A DNA stretch of 64,000 nucleotides from Phalacrocorax aristotelis. Taxonomy: Eukaryota > Chordata > Aves > Suliformes > Phalacrocoracidae. Position 1 is the first letter of the stretch. Each line of letters begins with the position of its first letter. Made by a program: the position numbers and the translations under genes. The stretch is from positions 11,108,501-11,172,500 of the forward strand of contig NC_134281.1 of NCBI RefSeq assembly GCF_949628215.1, in the 5' to 3' direction. Below are positions 1 through 10,969 of the stretch, piece by piece. Below the pieces are notes generated by a model. That model did no database searches and was not told where the DNA came from. It saw only the letters and a program-made list of their open reading frames with translations.

Positions 1-440
1 ATGGCGGCGCAGGCGCCGAGCTGGGGGAGGTGTGGGGGGGGGGGGTTGGTGCGCGCGCGTGCGTCACTGCGAGGCGCGGCGCGAGCGCGGGAGCCGGGCG
101 GGGGGGGGCTGGGGGTACACCGGGAGCGGGAAGGACCGGAGGGGGAGGGGGAGGGGGAGGGGGAGGGGGGGGAGGGGGAGGGGAGGGGAGGGGGAGGGGG
201 AGGGGGAGGGGGAGGAGGAACCAGCGGGAGACAGGATCCCGGGAGCGGTTCCGCCGCACAGCCTGGAGGGGGAGTGCGAAGTGGCGGCGGGGAGAGGCCG
301 GTGCAGGTGGTTCAGCTCGTGGGAAAAGCGCTCGGGGCCTGCTCATCTGCCCCGGCGGAAAGCGTTCGGCACCGGTTCATGGAGATTGGGAACTCGGGGG
401 GGAGGGCCGGTGTTATTTGCAAGCCATTAGACCAAAGCTG
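1..440. promoter_or_regulatory. CpG-rich, G-run-rich promoter-like island, cut by the left edge
   Basis: The first 440 bases are very GC-rich with many CpG dinucleotides, then composition drops to the AT-rich background, as at the edge of a CpG-island promoter. No coding exon with splice sites is recognisable on either strand; the open frames here are by-products of the lack of stop codons in GC-rich DNA. In human the neighbour beyond the 3' end of SLC25A20 is PRKAR2A, transcribed in the same direction, so this could be the upstream flank of a minus-strand PRKAR2A lying left of the window. That identity is inference from synteny only; no PRKAR2A coding sequence is present. Confidence 0.55.
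139..216. repeat. (GGGGGA)n-like G-run microsatellite
   Basis: Runs of four to eight G separated by single A repeat for about 78 bases. Such tracts can fold into G-quadruplexes on the plus strand. It lies inside the left CpG-rich island. Confidence 0.85.
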
Positions 441-3400
441 ACCGGGGTGGCGTCAAGGTCAACTGTGGATTTGTTCCTGCAAACCCCTGCCTCGCATCAG
501 GCAGCGCCTGGTGGTGGGTGCGAGTGGGTGTGCACCACGCGTGGGTGCACACAGGGGGCAGGAGGCTGTCACAGCTGCTTTTCCTTTTATTTCACATCAG
601 TGACCCTGTATGCTAATTTATTCTCTTCCCTCGCCCTGTCTGTGAGGGTGTTTCAGAGCTCCCCCAGGGGTGGAAGAAGGGGGTTTTCTTCAATCGTGAT
701 GGGATCGAATCTAAATCTTGATCTTATTCTTGGTTGGAGTAACATTTAGGACCTCTGACCCCTCTGGTTTCCTGTCAGAATTAAGTTTAACTATTTTTAA
801 AACTAGTGTGCACAAGAGAAGTGTGCCTGTCTTTGCACCTCTTGGTAAAAGCCATATAAAGCCATAGTGTCATTATCTGTAAAATGGTGGCAGTAGTATT
901 GACCTGCTTAATACTGAATGTCCTAAAGCGTTAAAGATGAAGAATTTCAGAAAAGTGAAACATCTCATTAACTGCTTTTATGTGTGAGCTTTGGAGATAC
1001 CTATTCATGTGTTGTTAAATGTGTTTTACTCAGATTTTTGCTGGTATTCTTTGTACAAGACCTACACATGTAGTGCTGTTATCTGTTTATATGTACCAGG
1101 GAGGTTTGGCAGATGCCCAGGGGTAGGCGACTGGCTGTGTGGCATGGAGCCATCGGCCGTTAAGGTTTGACGTTGCTGGAAAGCTAGTCTTGGAAGAAAA
1201 TAGGCCTGTGCAAACATGAGTCGAGGGCAATAGGGATGTTGGCTTAGAGAGGCTGCTGCATGTTGTCAGTGTAAATATTTTATTTAATTCTTTTGTTTCA
1301 ACAACAAAAGAGCAGAAATCAACTTGTACTCCAAATACAACATTTCAGCCCAGAACTGGCTGAGGCAATTTATTGTGTGTTTTGCTTTTGTTTGCTCATG
1401 TGCCAAAGGGTCCCATCACTTATCCAGATGGTTCTCACCACACTTCCATACAAAGATAGTCTGTCGCTGTTGTACAGAGAGGCCAACTATGGATCCCAGA
1501 ACACCCCATTCAGTGCTTTTACTGACTTTATTCTCAGTGAGGGAGGCCAGTTGGAGATCTCGTGGCACATACTACAGCACCCAGCCTCTCTGGTAGAAGA
1601 TGTTCCTGCTAATGCAGCTCCCATATTTTTTATGCAGGGTAAGATTGTGTTTTGCATCTTTACAAAATGAACAAATTAAAAACAAGCACAGGAGATAGAT
1701 TTGCCACATCTTACCAGTTTATCTGGAGATTTCGTATGAAGCTGTCTTCATTTTTTATTCTTTTTTAAGCAGGCACAACAATCGCAGTATCCATTTTCTC
1801 AAAAGAGAATTGGTACTGCTTTTTCATTTACCATTCCTACCATATTATTTTTCTGATGGTCTCAAAAAATACAAGAGCACATTTCACATATACTTTAACT
1901 ACTGATGGAACTGCTACGAGGAAATTGTTCCGATCGATGAGAAAACCATAGTTGGTTAGTCCCCCACAAAACCAAGATTTCTGAGGAGAGCTTTTCCTTT
2001 GCCAGTTGGGTGCTGAAGATACTACCGGTGGTGAAGAGGTAAAAATTAAATTTTAAAAATTCTGTAAAAATGAAAAAACAATACTGTAAAGAATAAAAAA
2101 GCATTGGCAATTAGGGTCAGAGGAAGAAAGAGAAAGTCTAATTCCAAGGAGTACACTTACTTTTCTTTCCCACTCTCTTGCACAACAGCCAGCCACCTGA
2201 CAATTGCCTGATTTTGGCATTAGTCAGCTCTTGTATTAGCTTTTAATGTTTGTTGATAATTTTCTCTCATTTGTGCCTATAGATATAAATCTGGTTATTT
2301 TTATGAAAAAATGTGTTATCAGTAAATATTGTTAAGTCTTTGAAGAGCTACATTGTGTTAGCCTTCTGATATTTATATGTCCACATATAACTAATCAGCT
2401 TCAGAGAAAAGTAAACAGCAGAGGTTTGTTTAGCCTCTTTCTGAAGGTCAACGGACAAAATAAAAAGCATCCAAGGTCACATGAAGCACACTTTCAAGCT
2501 GGTTTATACCACAGTTTATCCCATGTCTTCATATACCTTTTTATTTTGTGAGCATCGGAACTGATGGCGCATATATGCAAGAGACTTGTCTGTGATCAAG
2601 TTAATTTTAAAACTGCCTGCTCTGCATACATATAGTTCATCATACACTTTCTTTCACCCTAAATTTGCATAACTTTTTAAATTATGACTATAACAAGCAT
2701 CCACATTAAAAGAATGGTAGAAAGTAAATTAGGAAATGCACTTGCAGCTGTAATTTGATCCCCTTTATAATAACGTTTTTTAATTCGTGCAGCATGACCA
2801 ATGCAATGTATTTCCACTGGCTTCATGGCGTATTTAGCACCCAGTATGGAATTAGATATGACTTGTGTAACTGATGAAGCTGCTCCCCACAGTATTCCTA
2901 TCAAAATACATGTATTTTTCAGAATCATATTTTCTCCTAGTACTTTCTTAGTATCTGAAAACTATTCCCATCTTTATCATGTGTCTGTGCTCCCAAACAT
3001 TGAGATCTCTTCTCTACGCTCTGCTTGTCCTACCCAGTGCTATGTGACTTGAATATGCCCTTAGTGAAACTATGATGGAGCTTCAATGCTTGTCCTGCTA
3101 GCAGGAGCAGCAGAGTTGCAAACAGAAAGCAAAATAGTCTGTGTAGTCTTGCACTGGGGAAAAATAATCAGATTAAACCTCCAGACTGGCTCTTTAAAAA
3201 GTAAAATAAGTCCTTCTATAACAAGTAATAATTTACTTCTCATAAACCTGTCAGCACCAGCCAGAGCTCAGACACTATATAAACATATGTACATCTTGGA
3301 TTAATTATACTTGCCTTGAAGAATCACTGCAAGTAATTCAGTACAAGGATAATGGACGGAAACACTAAATATTCTGATGGTTGGTGTTGGAAAATACAAT

Positions 3401-4284
3401 TGCTTGTTTAAGGGAAGTTAGATTAATTACCACGAGTGTAGATTTTGCATGTTGTTGCAGGTGACACACTAGCAAGCCCTCTCAAGTCAGCATGTCCCAA
3501 AGCAGTACTCCCTGCTGCCTCCAAGCTGGGTTCAGGGCCTTCTGCAAACAAAGTAAAATCCTGCCCTGGCCCTGCTGCGTTGTGGAGTTCAGTGGTATGG
3601 GATGCCTTTGGCACAAAAAGTGTGAACTGATGAGAGATTCAGCAGAGGCTTTGAAATTCAGTGGTTGCTTTAGTTTTGATTTATTTGTCAGTTCTAGCCA
3701 TTTTCCTGTGTTTCCTTCCTGGTAACTGCTTCAGTTCACTGCAGATTTTTAAAGCCCCTCCATCCAACATCTTGGAGCCATAGAGTTGCGGACAAGCAGA
3801 ACTGTTCGATAATTTTATGCAAAATATTGTAAACCTCAGGACATCATGTTTTCCTCATCCCCCTGTGTGCTGAAGCTAGTGACCAGGGTTTGTCCCTGTC
3901 TCAGGCAGGACAGGAGGAGATTCTGCTTGGGAGGGCACATAGGCTTGGCTACTGTCTGGAGCCTGGTCCCGACAGAGTCCTCTAGCTTCTCCAGTTGTTC
4001 TATTAGGGATATCAGAGGGTACATCCCTGACTATTTCTTTCAGTTTCCAGTTTGAGGACTGCCATTTATGGCTCTCTCATCTTGTTTTGAATCTGCATGT
4101 GCAGTATACTTCCATGGTGTCTCATGGCAGCAGGTTCCAGAAGGCAAATACTTGTTAGATAAACAGCACTTCTCCTTCCTTAGTTTTGAAACACTCTTCC
4201 CAGATTTACCAATGCCCCCTACTCCTGGTATTGCAGGATTTGGGGAATGATGGTTCTCCGTGTGGTTTATTTGTGATTTTGTAA
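441..4284. other. Intergenic, no gene recognised
   Basis: AT-richer unique sequence. The open frames are 60-125 codons, lack family resemblance and lack convincing exon boundaries. I see no RNA gene and no clear repeat family here. Confidence 0.6.
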
Positions 4285-5730
4285 ACCTTGATCTATCTCA
4301 CTTCGGCCTTCTCCAAATGGGATGTCCCAGAGAACTGGAGGAAGGCAAATGTTACCCCCATCTACAAGAAAGGCTTGAGGGAGGATGTGGGTAACTATAG
4401 GCCCATCAGCCTTACTTCAATCCCTGGGAAAGTTTTACAACGAGTCCTCCTGGGGGCCATCACAAGTCAAATGAAGCACGTGATTGGGAAAAGCCAACAT
4501 GGCTTCACTAAGGGCAGATCATGCTTGACAAACCTGGTGGCCTTCTACGACAAAGTGACTTGCCTGGTTGACATGGGGCAGGCAGTGGACGTTGTCTACC
4601 TGGACTCCTCCAAGGCCTTTGATACGGTTGCCCACAGTCTCCTCCTGGAGAAATTAATGCGTTACAGCCTAGACAAGTGGTCTGTGCAGTGGGTGGGGAA
4701 CTGGCTGACAGGCCGCACCCAAAGGGTGGTGATAAATAGCTCTTTTTCAAAGTGGCAACCTGTCACTAGTGGAGTCCCCCAGGGATCAATATTGGGCCCA
4801 ATGTTATTCAACATCTTTATAAGTGATCTGGATAATGGCATCAAGTGTAGCCTGGTGAAGTTTGCAAATGCCACAAATTGGGTGGGGAAGTAGACACTCC
4901 AGAAGGGAGAGCTGCTCTGCAGGAAGATCTGGATAGGCTGGAAGAGTGGGCTAACAAGAACGTGATGACATTCAACAAGGAGAAGTGTAACGTCGTGCAC
5001 CTGGAAAAACATAATCCAGGAGCGCAGCATAGACTGGGATCCACTTAGCTGGAGAGCAGCTCTGTGGAAAGGGACCTGGGGGTCCTGGTGGACAGGAAGC
5101 TCAACATGAGTGAACAGTGTGCTGCTGCGGCCAAGAAGGCCAACAGGATGCTGGGTTGCATCAAAAAGGGCATCGCCAGCAGAGATAAAGAAGTCATTAT
5201 CCCACTCTACTCAGCGCTTGTCAGGCCACACCTGGAGTACTGTGTACAGTTCTGGTCCCCTTTATACAAAAAGGATGTGGACAGGCTGGAAGGGGTGCAA
5301 AGAAGGGCCACCAAGATGATCAAACGACTGGGAAGCCTGCCATATGAGGATAGGCTGGGAGAACTGGGTTCGTTCAGCCTTGAGAAAAGGAGGCTCAGAG
5401 GGGATCTCATCACTGTGTACCAGTACTTAAGGGGTAGCTACAAAGAAGATGGAGACTCCCTTTTTACGTGGAGTCACATGGAGAGGACAAGAGGGGACTG
5501 GACACAAGTTGCTCTTGGGGAGATTCTGATTGGACACCAGAGGAAAATTTTTCACAGTGAGGACAGTCACCATTGGAATAATCTCCCCAGGGAAGTGGTT
5601 GACTCGGCCACATTGGACACTTTCAAGAGTCATCTGGACAGGGTGCTGGGCCATCTTGTCTAGACTACGCTCTTCCTAGAAAGGTTGGACTAGATGATCC
5701 CTGAGGTCCCTTCCAACCTGTGATTCTGTG
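4285..5730 (+). mobile_element. CR1 LINE (a), 5'-truncated, RT domain to 3' end, inactive
   Basis: The plus strand encodes the C-terminal half of a CR1 ORF2: reverse-transcriptase motifs YLDSSKAFD (domain A, near 4,600) and GVPQGSILGP (near 4,770), then the conserved downstream region from 5,064 with LVRPHLEYC and RRATKMIK. The catalytic motif normally reading FADDTK appears as FANATN near 4,860, so both catalytic aspartates are lost. A frameshift with a TAG follows at about 4,891, and another stop lies near 5,047. The 3' end has the CR1 hallmark: the cccttccaacctgtgattct tail at about 5,708-5,727. It is a different, older-looking subfamily from copies b and e. Confidence 0.95.
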
Positions 5731-8700
5731 AAATTAAGGCCTCACGGTCTTGCCAGTCTCTCCTCCAAAGGCAGCTGCTTCATCCCCAGGTTCATATTAA
5801 ATGCTCTTTTCTGTACCTTCTCAACTTTACCATGCCTTTCACAAGCATTGTGTGCAGGTCCGGTCTCAACATCCCAAAATGTGGGCTCACAATGGTTTTA
5901 CACAGCAGAAAAATGATGCTGTCTGTCTATTTTGTTCTCTAATGTGTTTCCTTGGGGTTTTTGGCTGCCACATTATAATGAACTGAAAGTATCCAGTCTT
6001 CACGTTAAGACGTAAAAAGGTGAAAAATTTCCCACTTTCCTAGGTCTGTTTCTCCAGTGGTTGATCACCCTCATTGTAAAAAACATATGCCAATTTTCAT
6101 GTTTGAAATTTTCTGTGTAATGTTCAAGCTTTGGGGTTTTTTGTTTTTCTACCTACTGCTTTCTCCTACTGCTGTAAATGTGCATGTACATCATATATCT
6201 TTGTGCATAATACACACAAAACTTTTGAGTTTTTATTTTAGCAGAGGAAGTAATTCTAACAAAAGACAGAGTGATCCTGGGATTAGCTACCAGGATGCAG
6301 AGATCCTTCAACACATTCCGCATCATAAAACTGCTTCTTCTGCCTCTGTTTGGTTTTCTTCTTAGGAAAGTACTAAACTTCAGAAACCAAAGCTTTGGTA
6401 CTCTAACAAGCCACCTTACTTGTGGCAGTAAGCAAGATTCAGTATATGTTTTTCGTTAGCTTTCAGAGTGAGGAGCTTGATACTCTGTATTTCAATAAAT
6501 GATATGGGACTGTCTATCACTAGTACAAAGAGAGGAGAAAAAAATCAGCCTTTTGAATAAATATCTATAAATACTGGTGTCAGATGAAGTATGTTACTTT
6601 GCCACTACCTTTAGTCCATCAAACATATTTCAGATAATTCTTGGGAAGATACTTTGCTGCATTTGTTGGTAAATCTCAAAGTATCAAGTTAGGAGAAACG
6701 TCTGTATAAATGTCTAGATTTTCATCAGCATAATTTAATTTATGAACACAGAAAACACTGATTCTGTTGGTAACAATGACACTTTTTCAGGCAGTAGAAA
6801 ACATTGATTTTTAAATACCTGAGTTTGTAGACTCAGCTTGTCCTAGCTGTAAAAAGAAATATCTCTGAATATCACTTGCATCATACTTATGACGTAAAAT
6901 GGCACATGTATGAATCTAGATAAAAATAGTCTCTGTGATGTAAGACGTGGGATGACCATGTTGTCTAAACTACCCTGAGCAACACTACATAGAAAATGTA
7001 AAGTTTATGGTTTCCACATCAGAGAAGCCCTAAGCAACAACACTCCAATATGTAAGCAGGGGATATTCAAAGAAGTCGTCAGCTAATCATTTAGTTCTCT
7101 TGATTACAAAGTGAAAACCATATCTGCTTTGGTTGTACATTAGTTTCTGTTTCCAGCACTGAAAACATTACATGAAGAACTTCTCCGGTGAGGTTGGTAT
7201 GAATTTTGTGTAGAGGGAGCTGGTGGGGGTACCCATTTGTGTATGCCCTGTGGTAGCCAGTCACCCACCCAATAGCCCTGACCCTGCTGGAATGGCTGTG
7301 TTGGGGTTACACTACACTGGCATTGCTACTAAATAAAGGTAAAAGGTTTTTAGATTGTTTCCTTTCAAGAGAAGAGAGCAAATTAACCTGCTTGTGTCTT
7401 GTTCAAAGACTAATCTGAAGTATCGATTTCTATCTGCATTTTCCAGCAGATCCTGTTCAAAGAAAAGTTGGTTGGAGTTCAGGGATGTGTCCCACAAAGA
7501 GCTCTGAAATTTGTTTCTTCCTTGAGCCTTTGCTTGCAAATCTGTGATTGTCTTTTACTGTATGTACACACTCATCCCTTCACTCCCTATCTTCTCACAT
7601 TTCTGCCTGGCGCAGTTCAGGTTATCAGCATTTCCATACGCAGTCCTGACCTGTCACTACCTGTCCCATGGAGCACTTCAGACACACATTGCTCTATCAC
7701 TATTGCTACAGCTCCTGGTTTCATATCTTCCGTTGTCACCTTTGTCATTGAAAGTTATTTATCATTTCTCACACCTTGGCATTTTTCCATTCATTATGTA
7801 TCTTTGCTAGCTTTTCATCAAATAACCATTGCCATTCCCAAAACCTCACCTCTGAGGTTTAGGCCAAATGCATAACCTGTCCCTTGCCCCATCTTGCTTA
7901 TCTCCCCTGGTGGGGCATTTCAAGCCTCCTTCCAGACTAAGCCTGTCCCTCTCCCTCATCTTGCAGCACTTGGTCCCTAGTCAAGTCAGGAGGCTCTTTG
8001 GCCTCATTTTATGGTAACTGCAAGAAAAAGCCATTAGCACGTTTCACTGTTGCTAGTGTTTATGCCCCTGCTCCTGCCCTTTGGTGCCCACAGATCCACC
8101 CACGCACAGAACTCCTGTACACAAACACGGGGCAGTACTATGATGGATGCTATGTGAAGGGTACATTTTACCAGTCCTTTCAGCTCAGCACAGTGTGTCG
8201 ACTAATTCCCAGTACTAAAATTGCAGTATTAAATGTAAACTACAACAGTAATAAATGAGCTTTATTCACCAAATCCCCAACATTTTATACTTTACTTTGA
8301 AAACCCTTTTATGAGCTCTATTACAGCTGTTAGCACTTGTTTTAATTAAACTTACAGCACAGCATGCAGCTCAGTTAACCAGTTTTCAGTTTTCAGAGAA
8401 AATCAGTAAGCAGTTCCAAGTGCATTTTTCTGTCATTCTTCACATGCTGTGCTTTAGCATACATTATAATAAATGTTGATAATGGATTATGTGTCTCAGG
8501 AGGATAATGGGGACGTGAAACTTCTTACTTCTAGGCTATTTTTTCCAACTTGGTTTAGGTTCTTAAGTTTTATAAAAGTATTTGGTGTTTGACTGCCACA
8601 TGGATGTCTGCATTAAAGAACACAGGTGGTCCTCAAGGACAGGATTATAAGGCCACCACACCATGGTTAGATCTCTCATTGTCAGTCTTGGCAAAAAGCT

Positions 8701-9147
8701 GATTGGTTTGTAGGGCTGAAAAACGCTTGCTGCCTTCAACCGTGACTTAAATCATGTCCATATCAGAAACTAATTGGTTGGGTGTTCTGTGTACAGTGCC
8801 TCTCCTGAGGCACTTGGGATCTTTGGTTCCCAAGGCTACCACGCCAAAAGAGTTGTAACAGAAAAAGAGGAAAAGAAGAATCTTGTTTCAGAGAATGCAG
8901 TGCCACAGCCTTTTGTTCCAGCTGGTTTGAAGTGTCTCTCCATTGACATCTAGTGTCTGTACAGCAAGATCTTTAGACTCCTCAGAGCCACGCTGGCAAT
9001 ATTTATTTCTAAGTCTTTAAAAAATTTTTCCATGCATAGTTATTAGGACCTCTTATTGATAATACCAGGTCAGCCAGTAGGTGAGACTGATGGTGAAAAT
9101 GCAGCGATCTCCCTACGCATAACATTTTGTGAGCTCCATGTTCTATG
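5731..9147. other. Intergenic, no gene recognised
   Basis: AT-rich unique sequence with only short open frames on both strands, none matching a known family. No splice-bounded exon, RNA gene or recognisable mobile element was seen. Confidence 0.55.
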
Positions 9148-9343
9148 TTCATATCGAAGGCTTTGGCTGCTGCTGCAGCAGCTTTGCCAGTGCCTGCACT
9201 AATGCAGTGCTCTGAATGAAATTATTTATGTCACATTCCTTTATCGCTCATGATCAGGTTTTGCTTTATAGTTAAATTATGAATAATCGAAGCAAGATAC
9301 ATTTTGATGATGCTTTCACTCCTATTCTGGATGTATTGATTCA
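9148..9343 (+). repeat. 196-bp inverted repeat, left arm
   Basis: This block matches the reverse complement of 10,557-10,752 over its full 196 bases. By hand alignment there are about 17 mismatches (about 91% identity) and no gaps. It starts at ttcatat and ends at tgattca. No similarity continues outside these limits. I do not recognise it as a named repeat family, and the arm itself has no terminal inverted repeats. Confidence 0.85.
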
Positions 9344-10556
9344 GTCTATATTCTGAATGGCTCCAGAAACCCTTTCAATGCCTTGCAATTTAAAAATGCT
9401 GTCCTTTTTTAAGTTATCCTGTAAACACCCACAAAATACTTTTGATCTCTCTTTCCTCAGAGCATACAAGCAATTGTGAACCAATAAGTACTCAAGACAG
9501 ATTTTATGAATTATTCTACCTCTGTAGTCAGGCATTATTCTAATTTTCTTTAATTAAGGAAGAGTCTTTTTTAATGAAAGAGACCTCTTTATTACATTCT
9601 ATCACTAAAAGCTATTTAATAAGAACTATCTTTATCTATTTGTGCAATGATGACAAAAGTTTTTTTCAAATTGATTTATGTTGTAGAAATTCCAAGATTT
9701 TACAACAGGATTTGCTATTTTGCTTTTGCAAAATCTTGAATGGTGGCAGTGAGTAATTAATCATGTCGTTACTATACACTTTGCTCTGTTAGCAGCTCCA
9801 CCTTTGCAGTACTTCCTCCTGCTCCTTCAGTCAGCCTGAAGTGCTTATGCTGGGGTAGTGCACATAGAGCTACGCTAGAATCACAGCCCCGCCATGCTTG
9901 GTCCTAGACTGATGTGGAAAAGTCCTTCCCTCCTCTGAAAACTCCCTGTAGGTTTTTTGAGCATTTCATTTGTTACAATCTGTTTTCAAAGGCAATTATT
10001 TCAAATAAATAAATTATATTATGGAAGCTTAACAAGATTTGATGCTCTACTAATTGTGTGCTGCAGCCTCAAGAGAAGAGTAGGGCAGGTCCAAGGATGC
10101 ACACTGGGTATGGCTCCTGTCCAGGACTGACTCTGCGGCTCCAAGGGGCTTGTGGTCTCCATTGTTTCTTGATGGTGCTTTTCTAATCCATCCCTTTCCA
10201 GCCTTTCCTCACTATCTCATAATCTCTAGATGAGTTCTCTCTTGGTTTGGTGATACCTGACATAGTGGGGTCCTGTCCTTGCTGGCTAGTGGAAACTACT
10301 AATGTGCAAATAATAAATCTTTGTCTTGGAGCAATAGGAAACTTCTGCTGAAAAAGGGCTAGAACAGACTTCAACTTTTTCTGTGAAGGTCAGAGGAGAG
10401 TGATACAATACTTCCCACAATATCTGGAAAAGGAACTGTCATCAGTTTCTATGGATGGTCAAATATTTTTCCTCTTTCTCCTTTCATTGTTCTGTTATTT
10501 TAAAATACTCAGTACATTAGCCCAACTGTGAGAGAATCTGTATTGAAAGAACCTGC
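9344..10556. other. Spacer between the inverted-repeat arms
   Basis: About 1.2 kb of AT-rich sequence separating the two 196-bp arms. Only short open frames are present; none resembles a transposase or any known protein. Confidence 0.5.
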
Positions 10557-10752
10557 TGAATCAATACATCCAGAATAGGAGTGAAAGCATCATTAAAATA
10601 TATCCTGCTTAGATTATTGATAATTTAACTATAAAGCAAAACGTGATCATGAGCAATAAAGGAATGTGACATAAATGATTTCATTCAGAGCAACCCATTA
10701 GTGCAGGTACTGGCAAAACTGCCACAGCAGCAGCCAAAGCCTTTAATATGAA
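10557..10752 (-). repeat. 196-bp inverted repeat, right arm
   Basis: Reverse-complement partner of 9,148-9,343, same length, about 91% identical. Several differences are C/T or G/A transitions. Transcription through both arms would give an RNA able to fold on itself. Confidence 0.85.
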
Positions 10753-10916
10753 ACTGCTTTACAGCAGGAGTTACAAATATAAGTCTGTATTCATCCTTGC
10801 CATGATCCTTTGGCTGCCATGACTTTTCATCCCTGGTAGGACTCTGTGCTTCCAGCCAAATTCTTCTTCCATGGTGTCAATGGGAGGAGGCAGCGGCTGC
10901 AGCCAAGAGCATCAAC

Positions 10917-10969
10917 GTTGCTATGGCAACACATCCCACTTCCTCAGGGGACCATGTTGCCTCGGCGAC
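10917..10969. promoter_or_regulatory. Pair of RFX X-box-like motifs
   Basis: GTTGCTATGGCAAC at 10,917-10,930 and GTTGCCTCGGCGAC at 10,956-10,969 both fit the RFX X-box pattern RYYNYY-NN-RRNRAC and have near-palindromic half sites, 39 bases apart, in a locally GC-rich patch. Function as an enhancer or promoter is inferred; no adjacent gene was found. Confidence 0.4.

Noticed and set aside
1-749. Glycine-rich open frames in three registers at the left edge
   Set aside because: They translate a G-run microsatellite and have no conserved domain.
1293-1670. 125-codon plus-strand frame
   Set aside because: No domain or exon structure; looks like chance.
2677-2928. 83-codon minus-strand frame with hydrophobic ends resembling a small membrane protein
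   Set aside because: No family recognised, no promoter or splice context, and AT-rich DNA easily gives hydrophobic frames.
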